A stretch of DNA of 64,000 nt from an uncultured Opitutales bacterium (GTDB taxonomy: Bacteria > Verrucomicrobiota > Verrucomicrobiia > Opitutales > Intestinicryptomonadaceae). The stretch spans positions 22,334 through 86,333 of the forward strand of contig CALXQW010000002.1 in assembly GCA_944390805.1 (NCBI GenBank), given 5' to 3'. The notes under the pieces are model-generated. The model saw only the letters and a program-made list of their open reading frames with translations. It did no database searches and was not told the origin of the DNA. Each line of letters starts with the position of its first letter. Positions within the stretch are counted from its first letter, which is position 1. The translations under genes were made by a program, and so were the position numbers. Shown one piece after another: positions 22,083 to 30,876 of this stretch.

Positions 22083-23516
22083 TTAATCTATGCCTTTTTC
22101 TATAAGTTCCTTCATTGTTGTGGAGGCCGTCGGAGTCTTTGCAAATTCGGCAAGGCTGTCAACCGCGCGCTCAACAACATAATCGCTGCCGCAAAGCTCG
22201 CGCATTACGGCGTTCTCGGCGACAGAATCTCCCCTCATTGCCGACATGAACTCCGCAAGCGTTATGCTCTCCGGCGGAACGGCTGGCTTTAATACTATAC
22301 GTTTTAAATCATCGTCGGCAAAGGCGTCAACCGGAGCTATCAAGTTCTTCTTCATCAAATCCTCAGCACACAACTTCAAGATTTCAGACGGAACATGTAT
22401 CTGGGAAGATATCTCCTTTAAGTCTATATCAGATCCGTTCTTGTAAAACGCCCTGCAGACCTTCGCAAATATGCCAAGGCTAACCATCTCCCTTGCGAAG
22501 AACGACGTATTGTTCCACACCTGTTTGCGAGAAAGAAAATCTATATTCTGAACAGCATAAGTCAGCTGCGCACCCGACAGCAATATAAGCCAAAATAAAT
22601 ACAGAGAAAACAGCGCTATAGGCACTATCGCAAAATATCCGTAGAAGTTCTGCTGCTTTACTATGTAACCGGTTGAAACAAACGATATTTTATTGTTGAG
22701 CACAAGCAGCACCGTTGCCATAAGAGCCCCGACCAAAGCGGCGGTCCACTTCACCCTTGTGGCAGGCATAAATTTGTAAAAGCAGGTAAGCAGCCCAGCC
22801 ATTGCGCAGAATCCAACCAGATATGTTCCAAGCGACGAAAAACTCCCTATAATTGGAATGCTTTCAAACACGCCGCTAATCTGGGCGCTTGCAAGGAATG
22901 TCATTCCAAATATGATTCCTGCCGTACCGACAGTCACCAGCAGCCAATAGAACGCTACCCTGTTTATCCAAGACCTTCCCTTTTCTAGCCCCCAAACCAA
23001 GTTGAAGGCATTTTCCATATTTACACACAAGAGCAGGCATGTAGCAACTATAGTGAGAGTTCCGTAAAACCCCAAAGAACCGCTGCCCTTGGATATATTG
23101 TTTATGAAGCTTAGTATCTCGGGATTTACGCGCGACTTTTCCGGCTCTGTCCCTGAAAGAGAAACATCATTTACCGCAGGCATTACAAACGCCGTAGCCT
23201 CAACAATTTTCCTATGAATAAATGCCTCGCCCTTATCTTTAAAGAATACGCCCGCAATTAAAATGACAAGAGCCACAAGAGGGCCTATCGCCAGCAGCGT
23301 TGTGTATGATAGAGACGCCGCCTGTTTTGGAATGCGGTTTCTAAGTGCGCTTGATATACTTGTAGATATTACCCTGCACAGCAGAAGCAAACATCTGCCC
23401 CCCGCGCTTTTATCTTCAAGCGGAGTCTCCCAAATGTCCTTAGTTGCAAAATCAACAATTCTTTTTGCAAGAGGCAGCTTCTTTTTATCTTCAAGCGGAG
23501 TTTCTTTGTCTTTCAT
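22083..23516 (-). CDS. YihY/BrkB-family inner-membrane protein
   Basis: 477 residues. The family is a six-helix membrane protein, once mis-called ribonuclease BN, whose role is not settled. Seen: LSYTTLLAIGPLVALVILIAG (first membrane helix after the typical AASLSYT), NLVWGLEKGRSWINR, and further helices up to YLFWLILLSGAQLTYAVQN. A cytosolic C-terminal extension (~330-477) has a winged-helix look (IDLKEISSQIHVPSEILKLC). The N-terminus repeats a small ETPLEDK unit twice (residues 5-11, 35-41). It lies between nadK (48 bases upstream) and pdxH. Confidence 0.9.
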   Translation of the reverse strand: MKDKETPLEDKKKLPLAKRIVDFATKDIWETPLEDKSAGGRCLLLLCRVISTSISSALRNRIPKQAASLSYTTLLAIGPLVALVILIAGVFFKDKGEAFIHRKIVEATAFVMPAVNDVSLSGTEPEKSRVNPEILSFINNISKGSGSLGFYGTLTIVATCLLLCVNMENAFNLVWGLEKGRSWINRVAFYWLLVTVGTAGIIFGMTFLASAQISGVFESIPIIGSFSSLGTYLVGFCAMAGLLTCFYKFMPATRVKWTAALVGALMATVLLVLNNKISFVSTGYIVKQQNFYGYFAIVPIALFSLYLFWLILLSGAQLTYAVQNIDFLSRKQVWNNTSFFAREMVSLGIFAKVCRAFYKNGSDIDLKEISSQIHVPSEILKLCAEDLMKKNLIAPVDAFADDDLKRIVLKPAVPPESITLAEFMSAMRGDSVAENAVMRELCGSDYVVERAVDSLAEFAKTPTASTTMKELIEKGID

Positions 23517-23564
23517 AATGCTAACACGTTAAGTTGTCGCACAGGGAGCCTGCAGAAAAATCTG

Positions 23565-24413
23565 CTATCTTAGCCTGCGCGAATGCGCCCGCGGATTCTC
23601 CGCCCAGCCGAGCTTGCTGCGGAGTATAGAAAAATGCATGTGCCCCTTGGGCCTTATAAATTTTATGGATTTATCTATGGGGAATATATCCAGAGATTCT
23701 CCTTTTTTAAGAGGTATGCTATTGCAGCCGTCGCAAAGGAGTGAGGTCTTTTCTCCCTCGCACTCTATCCTTACTTTTGAATCGCAAGATAGCACAAGGC
23801 TTCTGTTGGAAAGAGTATGCGGACATATTGGAGTCATTGCAAAGACTTTGGCCTTAGGATGTATAAGCGGCCCGCCTGCCGACAAATTGTAGGCTGTAGA
23901 ACCCGTCGGCGTGGAGAATATCAGACCGTCCGCCGAATAATCCGCAATAAACTCCCCATCGACATACGCCCTTAAAGACACCATCTTTAACATTGAGGCG
24001 CTCTTTACTACAAAATCGTTCAGGGCTATGTGGTGTTCTCTCGGCCGGCTTGAAAGTTTTGCCTGAAGCAAATTTCTCTCTATTATGCGGCAGTCGCCCT
24101 CCAATATTTTAAGGAAAGCCTCGTTTGATATATCGGAGAATGTTGCAAGAAAGCCCAATTTGCCAAGATTTATTCCAAAGACGGGTAAATCGTATTTTAC
24201 CGCGCAGTTAAGGCATGACAGCAAGGTGCCGTCGCCCCCAATCACGCACACGGCGTCTTTTCCCTTGAAGGCCTTCTCCTTGGCTGGAAACTCCGAATGC
24301 AGCTCCGCCGAAACGCCGTTTTCCGCGGCGACTCCCGCGAGCCTTTCGGCAATTCCAAATGCCGCGGGCTTTTGTTTGTTGAGCACTATCAGCAGATTCT
24401 CAATCTTTTTCAC
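23565..24413 (-). CDS. nadK: NAD kinase
   Basis: 282 residues. ATP-dependent phosphorylation of NAD to NADP. Seen: the catalytic GGDGTLL at ~58-64, GINLGKLGFLATF, and the NAD-binding STPTGSTAYNLSAGGPLIHP. The start is GTG at 24413, preceded at a suitable distance by AAGAG; no ATG in the frame gives a full N-terminal Rossmann strand (ENLLIVLNKQKP). First gene of the minus-strand cluster with yihY and pdxH, divergent from fabZ across 133 bases. NADP supply links functionally to the transhydrogenase at 55823. Confidence 0.96.
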   Translation of the reverse strand: MKKIENLLIVLNKQKPAAFGIAERLAGVAAENGVSAELHSEFPAKEKAFKGKDAVCVIGGDGTLLSCLNCAVKYDLPVFGINLGKLGFLATFSDISNEAFLKILEGDCRIIERNLLQAKLSSRPREHHIALNDFVVKSASMLKMVSLRAYVDGEFIADYSADGLIFSTPTGSTAYNLSAGGPLIHPKAKVFAMTPICPHTLSNRSLVLSCDSKVRIECEGEKTSLLCDGCNSIPLKKGESLDIFPIDKSIKFIRPKGHMHFSILRSKLGWAENPRAHSRRLR

Positions 24414-24546
24414 GCTGCAACTCTTGCACTAAGCGGCGCGTCTATCAATTCTTTTTTGCGTCTTCCTTGTGCGGAAAAAATGTTTGTATAAGGCGGCTTT
24501 TTTGTTTTGAATGGTTCGATTATATTTTTTACGAGAAGGAAGAACA

Positions 24547-25008
24547 ATGTCAGAGCAGATAAAACTCGACGCCACACACATAGCGGAGCTGATGCCGCAG
24601 CAGCCGCCGTTTTTGTTTATAGACGAGGCCGTAATATCCCCAAACCACGCTGAGGGAAAATATGTTATAAAGCCGGACGAATTTTTTTTAAAGGGTCATT
24701 TTAAGGATAATCCCGTAATGCCAGCATCAATAATGATGGAAGCTCTCGGACAGCTTGCCGTGTTGTATCTTCTTTCTGCACCCGATTCCGCCATGCCGGT
24801 CAAGGCCGACAAAGATAAGATTTTCTTCACCGCATCTGACGGGGTTAGGTGTTCGAGAATATGCAAACCCCAAGAGGTATTGGAGATGAGCGTTGATATA
24901 GACAGGCTGCGTGCCCCTCTTTGCATAGCCAGCGGCAGAATAAGCGTTGGGGGGCAAAAGACGCTGGTTGTGGAGAAAATCAGCCTTACATTCGGTTTTA
25001 AAAAGTAG
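24547..25008 (+). CDS. fabZ: 3-hydroxyacyl-ACP dehydratase, FabZ type
   Basis: 153 residues. Hot-dog-fold dehydratase of fatty-acid elongation. Catalytic His in LKGHFKDNPVMP and catalytic Glu in MMEALGQLA are visible; the N-terminal IAELMPQQPPFLFIDEA is the usual FabZ beginning. The ATG at 24547 follows a purine-rich GAGAAGGAAGAA, so I prefer it to a TTG-type start 36 bases earlier. Ten bases precede the ketoacyl synthase, then waaA. The grouping with a Kdo transferase suggests a role in envelope lipids; whether this is the main FabZ or a specialised copy cannot be told here. Confidence 0.9.
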   Translation: MSEQIKLDATHIAELMPQQPPFLFIDEAVISPNHAEGKYVIKPDEFFLKGHFKDNPVMPASIMMEALGQLAVLYLLSAPDSAMPVKADKDKIFFTASDGVRCSRICKPQEVLEMSVDIDRLRAPLCIASGRISVGGQKTLVVEKISLTFGFKK

Positions 25009-25017
25009 AATGGTACA

Positions 25018-26280
25018 ATGAGCAGAAAAAACGTAGTAATAACCGGACTCGGATTTATAACAAGCATAGGCAACGATGCCGATTCCGTGTCTGACAGCCT
25101 TATAGGCATGAAATCAGGCATAGAGCTTTACGCGCCTTTTGCCGATGAAAAGATTCCCGTAAAATGCGCCGGCACAATAAAGGGATTCGATACATCAAGC
25201 TTCGATCCTGAAGACTGGACCTATCCGGAAGGATACTCCGTAAGGAGGGAATTTTTGCGCGGCTTCAGCCCCCACTGCCTTTACGCGTACTGCGCAATGA
25301 TGCAGGCTGTAAAAGACGCAAAACTCACAAGCGAAGATATCTCAAATCCCGATACAGGCATGTTCACCTCAAGCGCCGGTTCAACCGGAATGCTGTACCA
25401 CCACATGCAGCGTCTGGATAAAGTAGGCGTTGCGCGCTGCCACCCGATGGCGATAGTGCAGTCTATAGTTGGAACTTTGTCTTTCAATTTGGTTTCAGCA
25501 TTCAAAATAAAGGGTGCAAGCTGCGGATTTGCCAGTGCGTGTGCAAGCAGCGCCCACGCGCTTGGTTTTGCTTTCGACGAGATATCTATGGGCAGGCAAA
25601 AGCGCATGTTTGTTGTTGGCGGAGAAGACGGAGATTACCGCACATTGCTTCCGTTCTTTGGAATGAGGGCCCTTAGCCCGAACAAGGATCCGCGGACAGC
25701 TTCGAGGCCCTTCGATAAGCACAGGGACGGTTTTGTAGGTACCGGTGGCGCAACCGTGATGGTGCTTGAAGATGAAGACGCCGCCGTGGCGCGCGGGGCA
25801 AAGATTTACGCTCGCATGGCAGGATGGGGCCAAGCTTCGGACGGATTTAGCGTTGCCATACCGCATCCGGAAGGAGCCGGCCTTGCGGAGGCAATACGCC
25901 GCGCGCTCGATTCCACAGACATCAAACCTGAGGAGTTGGATTACATAAACGCGCACGCCACTTCCACCCCCATAGGAGATACGGCAGAGCTGAAAGCGAT
26001 AGGAAAAATTTTCGGGGAGAGCCCGAAGGTTGCAATAAGTTCAACAAAGGCAATAACCGGCCACGGGTTGTCGCTTGCGGGCGTTATGGAGGCTGGGTTC
26101 TGCACTCTTGCGCTCGACAGGGGATTTATGCCCGGAAGCGCCAATATTGAAGATATAGACGAAGCCGCAAAGCCATTCAACATACTTCGCAATACCTCCC
26201 TCGAGGCCCCTAAGCGCGCAATGTCTTTGAGCAGCGGTTTTGGCGGAGCAAACGTTGCTTTGATATTGGAGAAGATATAA
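25018..26280 (+). CDS. fabF: Beta-ketoacyl-ACP synthase (KAS I/II)
   Basis: 420 residues, thiolase fold. Condensing enzyme of fatty-acid synthesis. The Cys-His-His triad is visible: Cys in FASACASSAHALG, His in YINAHATSTPIGD, and His in KAITGHGLS; GFGGANVALIL closes the protein. RPFDKHRDGFVGTGG is the usual gatekeeping loop. Compared with typical FabF the N-terminal third is longer, with a WTYPEGYSVRREFLRGF insert around residue 65, so it may be a divergent paralogue rather than the housekeeping enzyme. It follows fabZ by 9 bases and precedes waaA by 8. Confidence 0.9.
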   Translation: MSRKNVVITGLGFITSIGNDADSVSDSLIGMKSGIELYAPFADEKIPVKCAGTIKGFDTSSFDPEDWTYPEGYSVRREFLRGFSPHCLYAYCAMMQAVKDAKLTSEDISNPDTGMFTSSAGSTGMLYHHMQRLDKVGVARCHPMAIVQSIVGTLSFNLVSAFKIKGASCGFASACASSAHALGFAFDEISMGRQKRMFVVGGEDGDYRTLLPFFGMRALSPNKDPRTASRPFDKHRDGFVGTGGATVMVLEDEDAAVARGAKIYARMAGWGQASDGFSVAIPHPEGAGLAEAIRRALDSTDIKPEELDYINAHATSTPIGDTAELKAIGKIFGESPKVAISSTKAITGHGLSLAGVMEAGFCTLALDRGFMPGSANIEDIDEAAKPFNILRNTSLEAPKRAMSLSSGFGGANVALILEKI

Positions 26281-26288
26281 TAGCAGCA

Positions 26289-27584
26289 ATGATTTGGTTT
26301 TACAGAATTTTATTTCCGCCGGCGCTGTTATTGGCACTGCCGTATTACGGTTGGCGCATGATAAGGCGCGGCGGATATGCCAAAGATTTCGCACACAGGC
26401 TTGGATTTGTAAAGAAGCTGCCGGCGTGTCCGCTGGGGAAGAAGAGAGTTTGGATACAGGCTGTAAGCGTAGGCGAGATAGGCGCGGCCTCTACGCTTAT
26501 AAAGAAGCTGTCCCAAAGGAGCGACATAGAGCTTGTTGTCACCACAACAACAAGCACCGCATATAAGATCTTAAGGGAAAAATTTGCGAAGGAATGTTTC
26601 TGGTGCGGAGTTTTCCCCATAGATTTTTTTCCATTCAGCCGCATGGCGCACAGAAGGATACGCCCAAATTTGTGCGTTTTAATGGAAGGCGAACTTTGGC
26701 CTGAACATATGCACCAAGCTAGAGTGCGCGGAGCTAAAATTCTGCTTGTAAACGCTAGGCTCTCCGACAGGTCTTACGCAAGGTATTCAAAGGTAAAATT
26801 TCTTGCAAAGAGGTTATTTGGGAAGTTGTCGGCAATAATGGCCTCGAGCAAGGAAGACGCGCAGCGCTTCATATCTTTGGGGGCGAATCCGGAAAATGTA
26901 AGTGTTTCTGGAAATATGAAATTTGATTCCGCTCCGGAAAAGATATTGTCTGCCGAAGAGCGCGCCGAATTAAAGAAAAGCCTTGGATTTGCTAAAAACA
27001 GCCTTGTTATGCTCGGTAGTTCAACCTGGCCCACGGAGGAGGAAATGCTGCTGAAGGCTCTAAAAGACATAAGGGAGAAATTTCCGCAGACAGACTGCCG
27101 ACTTCTTCTTGTGCCGCGCCATGCGGAACGCCGCGCGGAAATAATAGAACTTTTGGAGAAGTCAGGGTTAAGCTACTGCGTCAGGACACAAAACCGCATA
27201 GCTCCGGAAGGGACTCTGGTATATTTGGCCGATACCACCGGAGAACTCTCCGCGCTGACGCAATGTGCAGATTTTGCATTTATAGGCAAAAGCCTAGATC
27301 CAAACGACGGCGGGCAAACTCCAATAGAGTGCGCGGCACTCGGGGTTGCCATATCTTACGGAAATAACATGAGCAACTTTCGCCCTGCGTGCAAGGCTCT
27401 TGAAAAGCTCGGGGCGTCTTTAAAAGCGCAGACTCATGATGAAGCCGTAGAGAATCTCGAGAGGCTGGCTTCCGACAGTAACCTAAGGAAAGAAATATCA
27501 AATAGGGCAAAACTCTGGCACGATTCAAACTCCGGCTCGTCGGAGCGCATATTTGAAAAGATATTATCCGAGCTAAAAAGCTGA
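26289..27584 (+). CDS. waaA: 3-deoxy-D-manno-octulosonic acid (Kdo) transferase
   Basis: 431 residues. GT30 enzyme adding Kdo to lipid A precursor at the inner face of the inner membrane. Seen: N-terminal anchor helix (RILFPPALLLALPYYGWRM), WIQAVSVGEIGAA with the catalytic Glu, TTTTSTAYKI, EGELWPEHM, NARLSDRSYARY, and the sugar-nucleotide part VSGNMKFD, LGSSTWPTEE, GGQTPIECAALG. Its presence shows the cell makes LPS. Last gene of the fabZ-fabF-waaA operon, 8 bases after fabF, followed by a strong terminator. Confidence 0.96.
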   Translation: MIWFYRILFPPALLLALPYYGWRMIRRGGYAKDFAHRLGFVKKLPACPLGKKRVWIQAVSVGEIGAASTLIKKLSQRSDIELVVTTTTSTAYKILREKFAKECFWCGVFPIDFFPFSRMAHRRIRPNLCVLMEGELWPEHMHQARVRGAKILLVNARLSDRSYARYSKVKFLAKRLFGKLSAIMASSKEDAQRFISLGANPENVSVSGNMKFDSAPEKILSAEERAELKKSLGFAKNSLVMLGSSTWPTEEEMLLKALKDIREKFPQTDCRLLLVPRHAERRAEIIELLEKSGLSYCVRTQNRIAPEGTLVYLADTTGELSALTQCADFAFIGKSLDPNDGGQTPIECAALGVAISYGNNMSNFRPACKALEKLGASLKAQTHDEAVENLERLASDSNLRKEISNRAKLWHDSNSGSSERIFEKILSELKS

Positions 27585-27621
27585 CTTGTAAAAAACTAAA
27601 GACAACACAATCTTTCACACA

Positions 27622-27664
27622 AAAGCGGCGGGCAAAAAAGACAGTTAGCCCGCCGCTTTATTTA
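27622..27664 (+). terminator. Rho-independent terminator of fabZ-fabF-waaA
   Basis: AAAGCGGCGGGC and its complement GCCCGCCGCTTT form a 12-bp stem, followed by TATTTA, a T-rich but interrupted tail. Confidence 0.8.
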
Positions 27665-27906
27665 CCTTATATATTTTCTGCGAGTTTTAAAATTTTATGC
27701 GCACATTTCCCGAAGATAAAACCTTAGGGAAACAAGGCAAAAATATACATTTTGCGCAGAGACGAGCATTTGCCAAAAAGAGCTAAATCTTTACCATTTT
27801 ACATAAAAAATACCCGATACAAATAAAGGGCAAAATATAAAGCTCCTTACGCACAATAAAAATGCGCGCAAAAAAGTTCCCATAAAGCCAAGAGAAATGC
27901 CTCTTA
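27665..27906. other. Gene-free AT-rich interval
   Basis: About 240 bases between convergent operons. I see no gene, no clear minus-strand terminator for the gene at 27907 and only a 5-bp AAGAG/CTCTT hairpin at 27888-27903. Confidence 0.5.
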
Positions 27907-28170
27907 TTACTTTCTAAAATACTTTCCGCTTATTTTGTCTTTTTCAAAGACTTCAAAACCCGCCCTTTTTACGCGGGCAAGATCAGAGAGGCTCTTTTCC
28001 TTGCCGGGAGTATACTGGCTGGTAAGATTCGGTACATCATATATGCGTTCAACCTTTTCTCCGGTCTGGGGATGAACCTTTAACGACGGGCTACCTATGG
28101 GTTGCTCAACTTCAAAAATATCCCCTTCGCTGCCGTCGGCCTTTATTGTTCTGTATGTATATATTGGCAT
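27907..28170 (-). CDS. FmdB-like small protein lacking the zinc-binding cysteines
   Basis: 87 residues from the ATG at 28170, two bases after the protease stop. It opens MPIYTYRTIKADG, the same pattern as FmdB zinc-ribbon proteins (MPIYEYKCKKCG in the gene at 29991), but has no cysteine at all; the body reads SPSLKVHPQTGEKVERIYDVPNL and the end KAGFEVFEKDKISGKYFRK. It therefore looks like a zinc ribbon that kept its fold or partner surface and lost metal. Last gene of a four-gene minus-strand cluster. Function unknown. Confidence 0.8.
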   Translation of the reverse strand: MPIYTYRTIKADGSEGDIFEVEQPIGSPSLKVHPQTGEKVERIYDVPNLTSQYTPGKEKSLSDLARVKRAGFEVFEKDKISGKYFRK

Positions 28171-28171
28171 A

Positions 28172-28843
28172 TTACGCAAGAAAGCTTACTATCAAATTAG
28201 AAACCCTTAGGAATACAGATGCAAGAGCCTTTATCAGGAAATCTAAAATGGACGAAAATGCACTGATATTTATAAGGACAAGAAATATCACTATGCCCCA
28301 TTGTGCAAGGCGCGCGTAGGTAACCTCGCTCATGCCTGTTAGATGCTTGAGAAAATGAGATCCGTCAAGAGGCGGAATAGGCAGCATGTTTATTATAAAA
28401 AGCATGCAATTTACCAAGATTGCCGTAGCGCAAAAATACGCCGCGGAGGAAAATCCAAAAGAGGCAAGAACACCTGCTATGAGCGCAAAAATTAGGGCCA
28501 ACACAAGATTTGCCGCAGGGCCGGCAGCCGTCGATAGCATGTCGTCGCGAGCGCGGGTCTTTGGATTCGGCAAAGATACACGTACGGGTTTACCCCAGCC
28601 GAATAATATCAGGCCGCCGCCGGAAAATGAAAGGGCTATCATAATTACAGGCAGCAAAAATGTACCGAGAAAATCCATATGTGCTATTGGATTTAAAGTT
28701 ACCCTACCCTCGAGCCGCGGAAGAGGATCTCCCAGCTTGTCCGCCGCATAGGCATGTCCAAATTCATGCATGGTTACCGCTATTAGAAGGGCTATGTAAA
28801 ACAATCCGCCCTCCTTTATGTACATTAAAATATCCTGGTTCAT
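28172..28843 (-). CDS. Site-2 protease family membrane metalloprotease (M50)
   Basis: 223 residues, compact multi-helix form. Zinc motif MHEFGHAYAADKLGD near residue 26, GRVTLNPIAHMDFLGT, the GWGKPVRV turn, TAAGPAANLVLAL, and the third-ligand region MLPIPPLDGSHFLKHL. Such rhomboid-sized M50 proteins cut substrates within the membrane; the substrate is unknown. The TPR lipoprotein stop and this ATG are adjacent (TAAATG), and the FmdB-like gene follows by one base, indicating one operon. The ECF sigma/anti-sigma pair just upstream on the same strand is a speculative substrate source. Confidence 0.92.
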   Translation of the reverse strand: MNQDILMYIKEGGLFYIALLIAVTMHEFGHAYAADKLGDPLPRLEGRVTLNPIAHMDFLGTFLLPVIMIALSFSGGGLILFGWGKPVRVSLPNPKTRARDDMLSTAAGPAANLVLALIFALIAGVLASFGFSSAAYFCATAILVNCMLFIINMLPIPPLDGSHFLKHLTGMSEVTYARLAQWGIVIFLVLINISAFSSILDFLIKALASVFLRVSNLIVSFLA

Positions 28844-29986
28844 TTAGTGGGAGTATTCCTTTCTTTCAAAATGCGGGCAAGATTGTTGGCTGGTTGCGGA
28901 GTTCGCCGCTGGAGAATCCTCCACAACAGAACGCAACTTTGCTCCTTCAGGCGCGCCGGATTGCATCTGCTTTAAAATCTTAGATTCTGATCCGCGCGCC
29001 GTTTCAGAATCTTTTCTTATAACATCAAGCATTGCCTGCTTGGCCTGCGCAAGGCTCGGATGGTTTATACTTTTTAAGATTTCCTCCGCCTCTGCGTCGC
29101 GATAAAGCTCTATAAGAACCCTCGCGCGGTTGGCGTTTATGGTTTGGCGCTCAAGTTCCAAAGTTGCTGTGGGCAAAAGCTCGTTCCAAACTCTGAGAGG
29201 CTCGTTCCAATCGGCCTCTGAAACGTCAAAAAAAGATTGGGCGTAGCGCCATTTGTAGTCTTCGCGCTCGGGAGCAAGCTGGTAGGCGTTCTTCAAAGAC
29301 TCAAGATACATCTTGTCTATGGTCTGCCTGTCGAACATGCCAGAAGATATGAACTTGTCCCGAAAAAGAATGAGCAACTGCCCCATCTGGCTGTGGTAGA
29401 CCGCCTGTTTTGGGTCGAGCTGAACGGCGAGCTTCAGATGCGAATACGCGTCTTTGTACGAGCCGCTCTCTCCCTCGAAAGTTGCAAGCTGCTGTTTTAC
29501 CACGGGAATGTTCCCGTCGAGCGAATCTGCCCGCTTAAAAATCTTGTACGCCTCGGCAAGGCTTCCTGTTGCGCGCCGGAATTTTCCGTAAAGAATAAGG
29601 GCGTCAACATCGTTTGGATTGTCGGCAAGATATTCGTTCCACAAGCCGTTTAATTTACGCGCCCGCGTGCGGGCCTCTGGACTGTTTTTATCGCGCTCGG
29701 ATTCAAGCCACGAGAAAAAAGCCTCCTGCTCCTCAACTACGCCAAGCAGCCTGCGCTGCGAAAACGTGTGCGCCGACGCCTTCGCCGACTTTATCCGCTC
29801 CGATACAATCTCTGATTTGCTTTTAGCCCCCTGGGATGTAGCTCCCTGGGATGTAGCTCCCTGCGCTGGCGCATCTGTATTGGCATGAATTTTTTCCCTC
29901 TGGGCGGACCCGTCCGACGAGCACCCCTGGGCAAATGCGCCCATGCAAAATGCTATCAACAAAAATCTCTTGCCAAGAAAAAACAT
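28844..29986 (-). CDS. TPR-containing lipoprotein
   Basis: 380 residues from the ATG at 29986, which gives a signal sequence KRFLLIAFCMGAFAQ ending in a lipobox-like AQGC (Cys about residue 21; the -3 Ala is atypical). The frame extends far upstream but across the neighbouring zinc-ribbon gene, so the longer start is rejected. After the Cys a short GATSQ unit repeats (15-base DNA repeat at 29826-29862). Helical repeats resembling tetratricopeptides follow at ~115-230 (LILYGKFRRATGSLAEAYKIFKRA, PVVKQQLATFEGESGSYKDAYSHL). Likely a periplasmic scaffold. Four bases separate it from the FmdB gene, none from the protease. Confidence 0.82.
   Translation of the reverse strand: MFFLGKRFLLIAFCMGAFAQGCSSDGSAQREKIHANTDAPAQGATSQGATSQGAKSKSEIVSERIKSAKASAHTFSQRRLLGVVEEQEAFFSWLESERDKNSPEARTRARKLNGLWNEYLADNPNDVDALILYGKFRRATGSLAEAYKIFKRADSLDGNIPVVKQQLATFEGESGSYKDAYSHLKLAVQLDPKQAVYHSQMGQLLILFRDKFISSGMFDRQTIDKMYLESLKNAYQLAPEREDYKWRYAQSFFDVSEADWNEPLRVWNELLPTATLELERQTINANRARVLIELYRDAEAEEILKSINHPSLAQAKQAMLDVIRKDSETARGSESKILKQMQSGAPEGAKLRSVVEDSPAANSATSQQSCPHFERKEYSH
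29826..29862 (-). repeat. 15-base tandem repeat inside the TPR lipoprotein gene
   Basis: CCCTGGGATGTAGCT occurs twice exactly, followed by a third partial copy, encoding GATSQ units just after the lipid-anchor region. A length-variable linker is likely. Confidence 0.7.
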
Positions 29987-29990
29987 TCCC

Positions 29991-30230
29991 CTACGAGCAA
30001 CAATGTCCGCAGCAGCATCCCGCCCCGTGCTTGTGTTCCCCGGAGCAATCGCTCCCGCATGAGCACGAAGGCTTTGCGCAATAGTTTTCGTCGGTCTTAG
30101 CAGCAAACTGCGAAATTTGTTTTTCGAGGCTTTTTGAACCGCATTTTGGGCAGACGGGCTTTTCATTCCCGCGTACAAGAGTTTCAAAAGACTCCCCGCA
30201 CTTTTTACATTTGTATTCGTATATAGGCAT
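29991..30230 (-). CDS. FmdB-family zinc-ribbon protein
   Basis: 79 residues. Begins MPIYEYKCKKCGESFE and has the second pair PVCPKCGSKSLEK, the four cysteines of the FmdB/CxxC_CxxC zinc ribbon, a family named as putative regulators but without a proven general role. The C-terminal tail is unusually rich in Cys and His (KPSCSCGSDCSGEHKHGAG, then CCCGHCC), which could bind further metal. First gene of the cluster with the TPR lipoprotein, M50 protease and cysteine-free FmdB-like protein. Confidence 0.9.
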   Translation of the reverse strand: MPIYEYKCKKCGESFETLVRGNEKPVCPKCGSKSLEKQISQFAAKTDENYCAKPSCSCGSDCSGEHKHGAGCCCGHCCS

Positions 30231-30357
30231 GTTTTAAAATATAAACTCCCCAAAGGGCGCAATCTCAAGAAAAATTTTTACAGGTAAACTACCACGCGCG
30301 CACCATCAAAAAAACATTATTAAATCTATATTTTTCCCAACGCGGAGTTTTTTGCAA

Positions 30358-30876
30358 TTATTCTTTAAAAAGCACCCGCAGTCCCTGCCCATTTACTATA
30401 AACAAGGCAGAAGAACAGTATTGCCCGTCGTCCCCAACCTTCATCTCTTCAGAAGGCGATACAATAATCCCGGCCGAAGCGAGCATATCTGCAGAGTTGT
30501 TATTCCCTGCAGAATCCATACCCTTTGAAAACGCCAGAAACGCAAAAAATGCGCAAAGCAACATCAATGACGCCGTAAGTGCCCAGCGCCTTGCAAATTT
30601 AACAAACCTTACTCCAAACGGCTCGTTGGAGATTTCCACCCTGCGCGAAAGAGTAGCAACGGCGTAGTTCATAAACTCGTCGAGCCTGTCTTTCGACAGG
30701 CTCCCAGAGTACAATTCGCATGTGGCCATCTGTATTTTACAGTAGTCCAAAAACATTCCGGCAAAATACGCGTTGCCGCGTATGCACTTAGAGAGAAGCT
30801 CCATCTCGCTCTCAGAAGCCTCTCCGTCGAAGTATGCGCTGAGAATCTCAGAAAACCTGTCGGTTGAAATTCTCAT
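30358..30876 (-). CDS. Anti-sigma factor, single membrane segment
   Basis: 172 residues. N-terminal cytosolic part has the zinc-less anti-sigma look (ILSAYFDGEASESEMELLSKCI), followed by one membrane helix at ~98-117 (WALTASLMLLCAFFAFLAF) and a short periplasmic tail of ~55 residues. It overlaps the sigma gene by four bases (ATGA), the standard arrangement for a cognate pair. No FecR or known sensor domain was recognised in the tail. It probably holds the sigma factor at the membrane until an envelope signal. Confidence 0.8.
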   Translation of the reverse strand: MRISTDRFSEILSAYFDGEASESEMELLSKCIRGNAYFAGMFLDYCKIQMATCELYSGSLSKDRLDEFMNYAVATLSRRVEISNEPFGVRFVKFARRWALTASLMLLCAFFAFLAFSKGMDSAGNNNSADMLASAGIIVSPSEEMKVGDDGQYCSSALFIVNGQGLRVLFKE

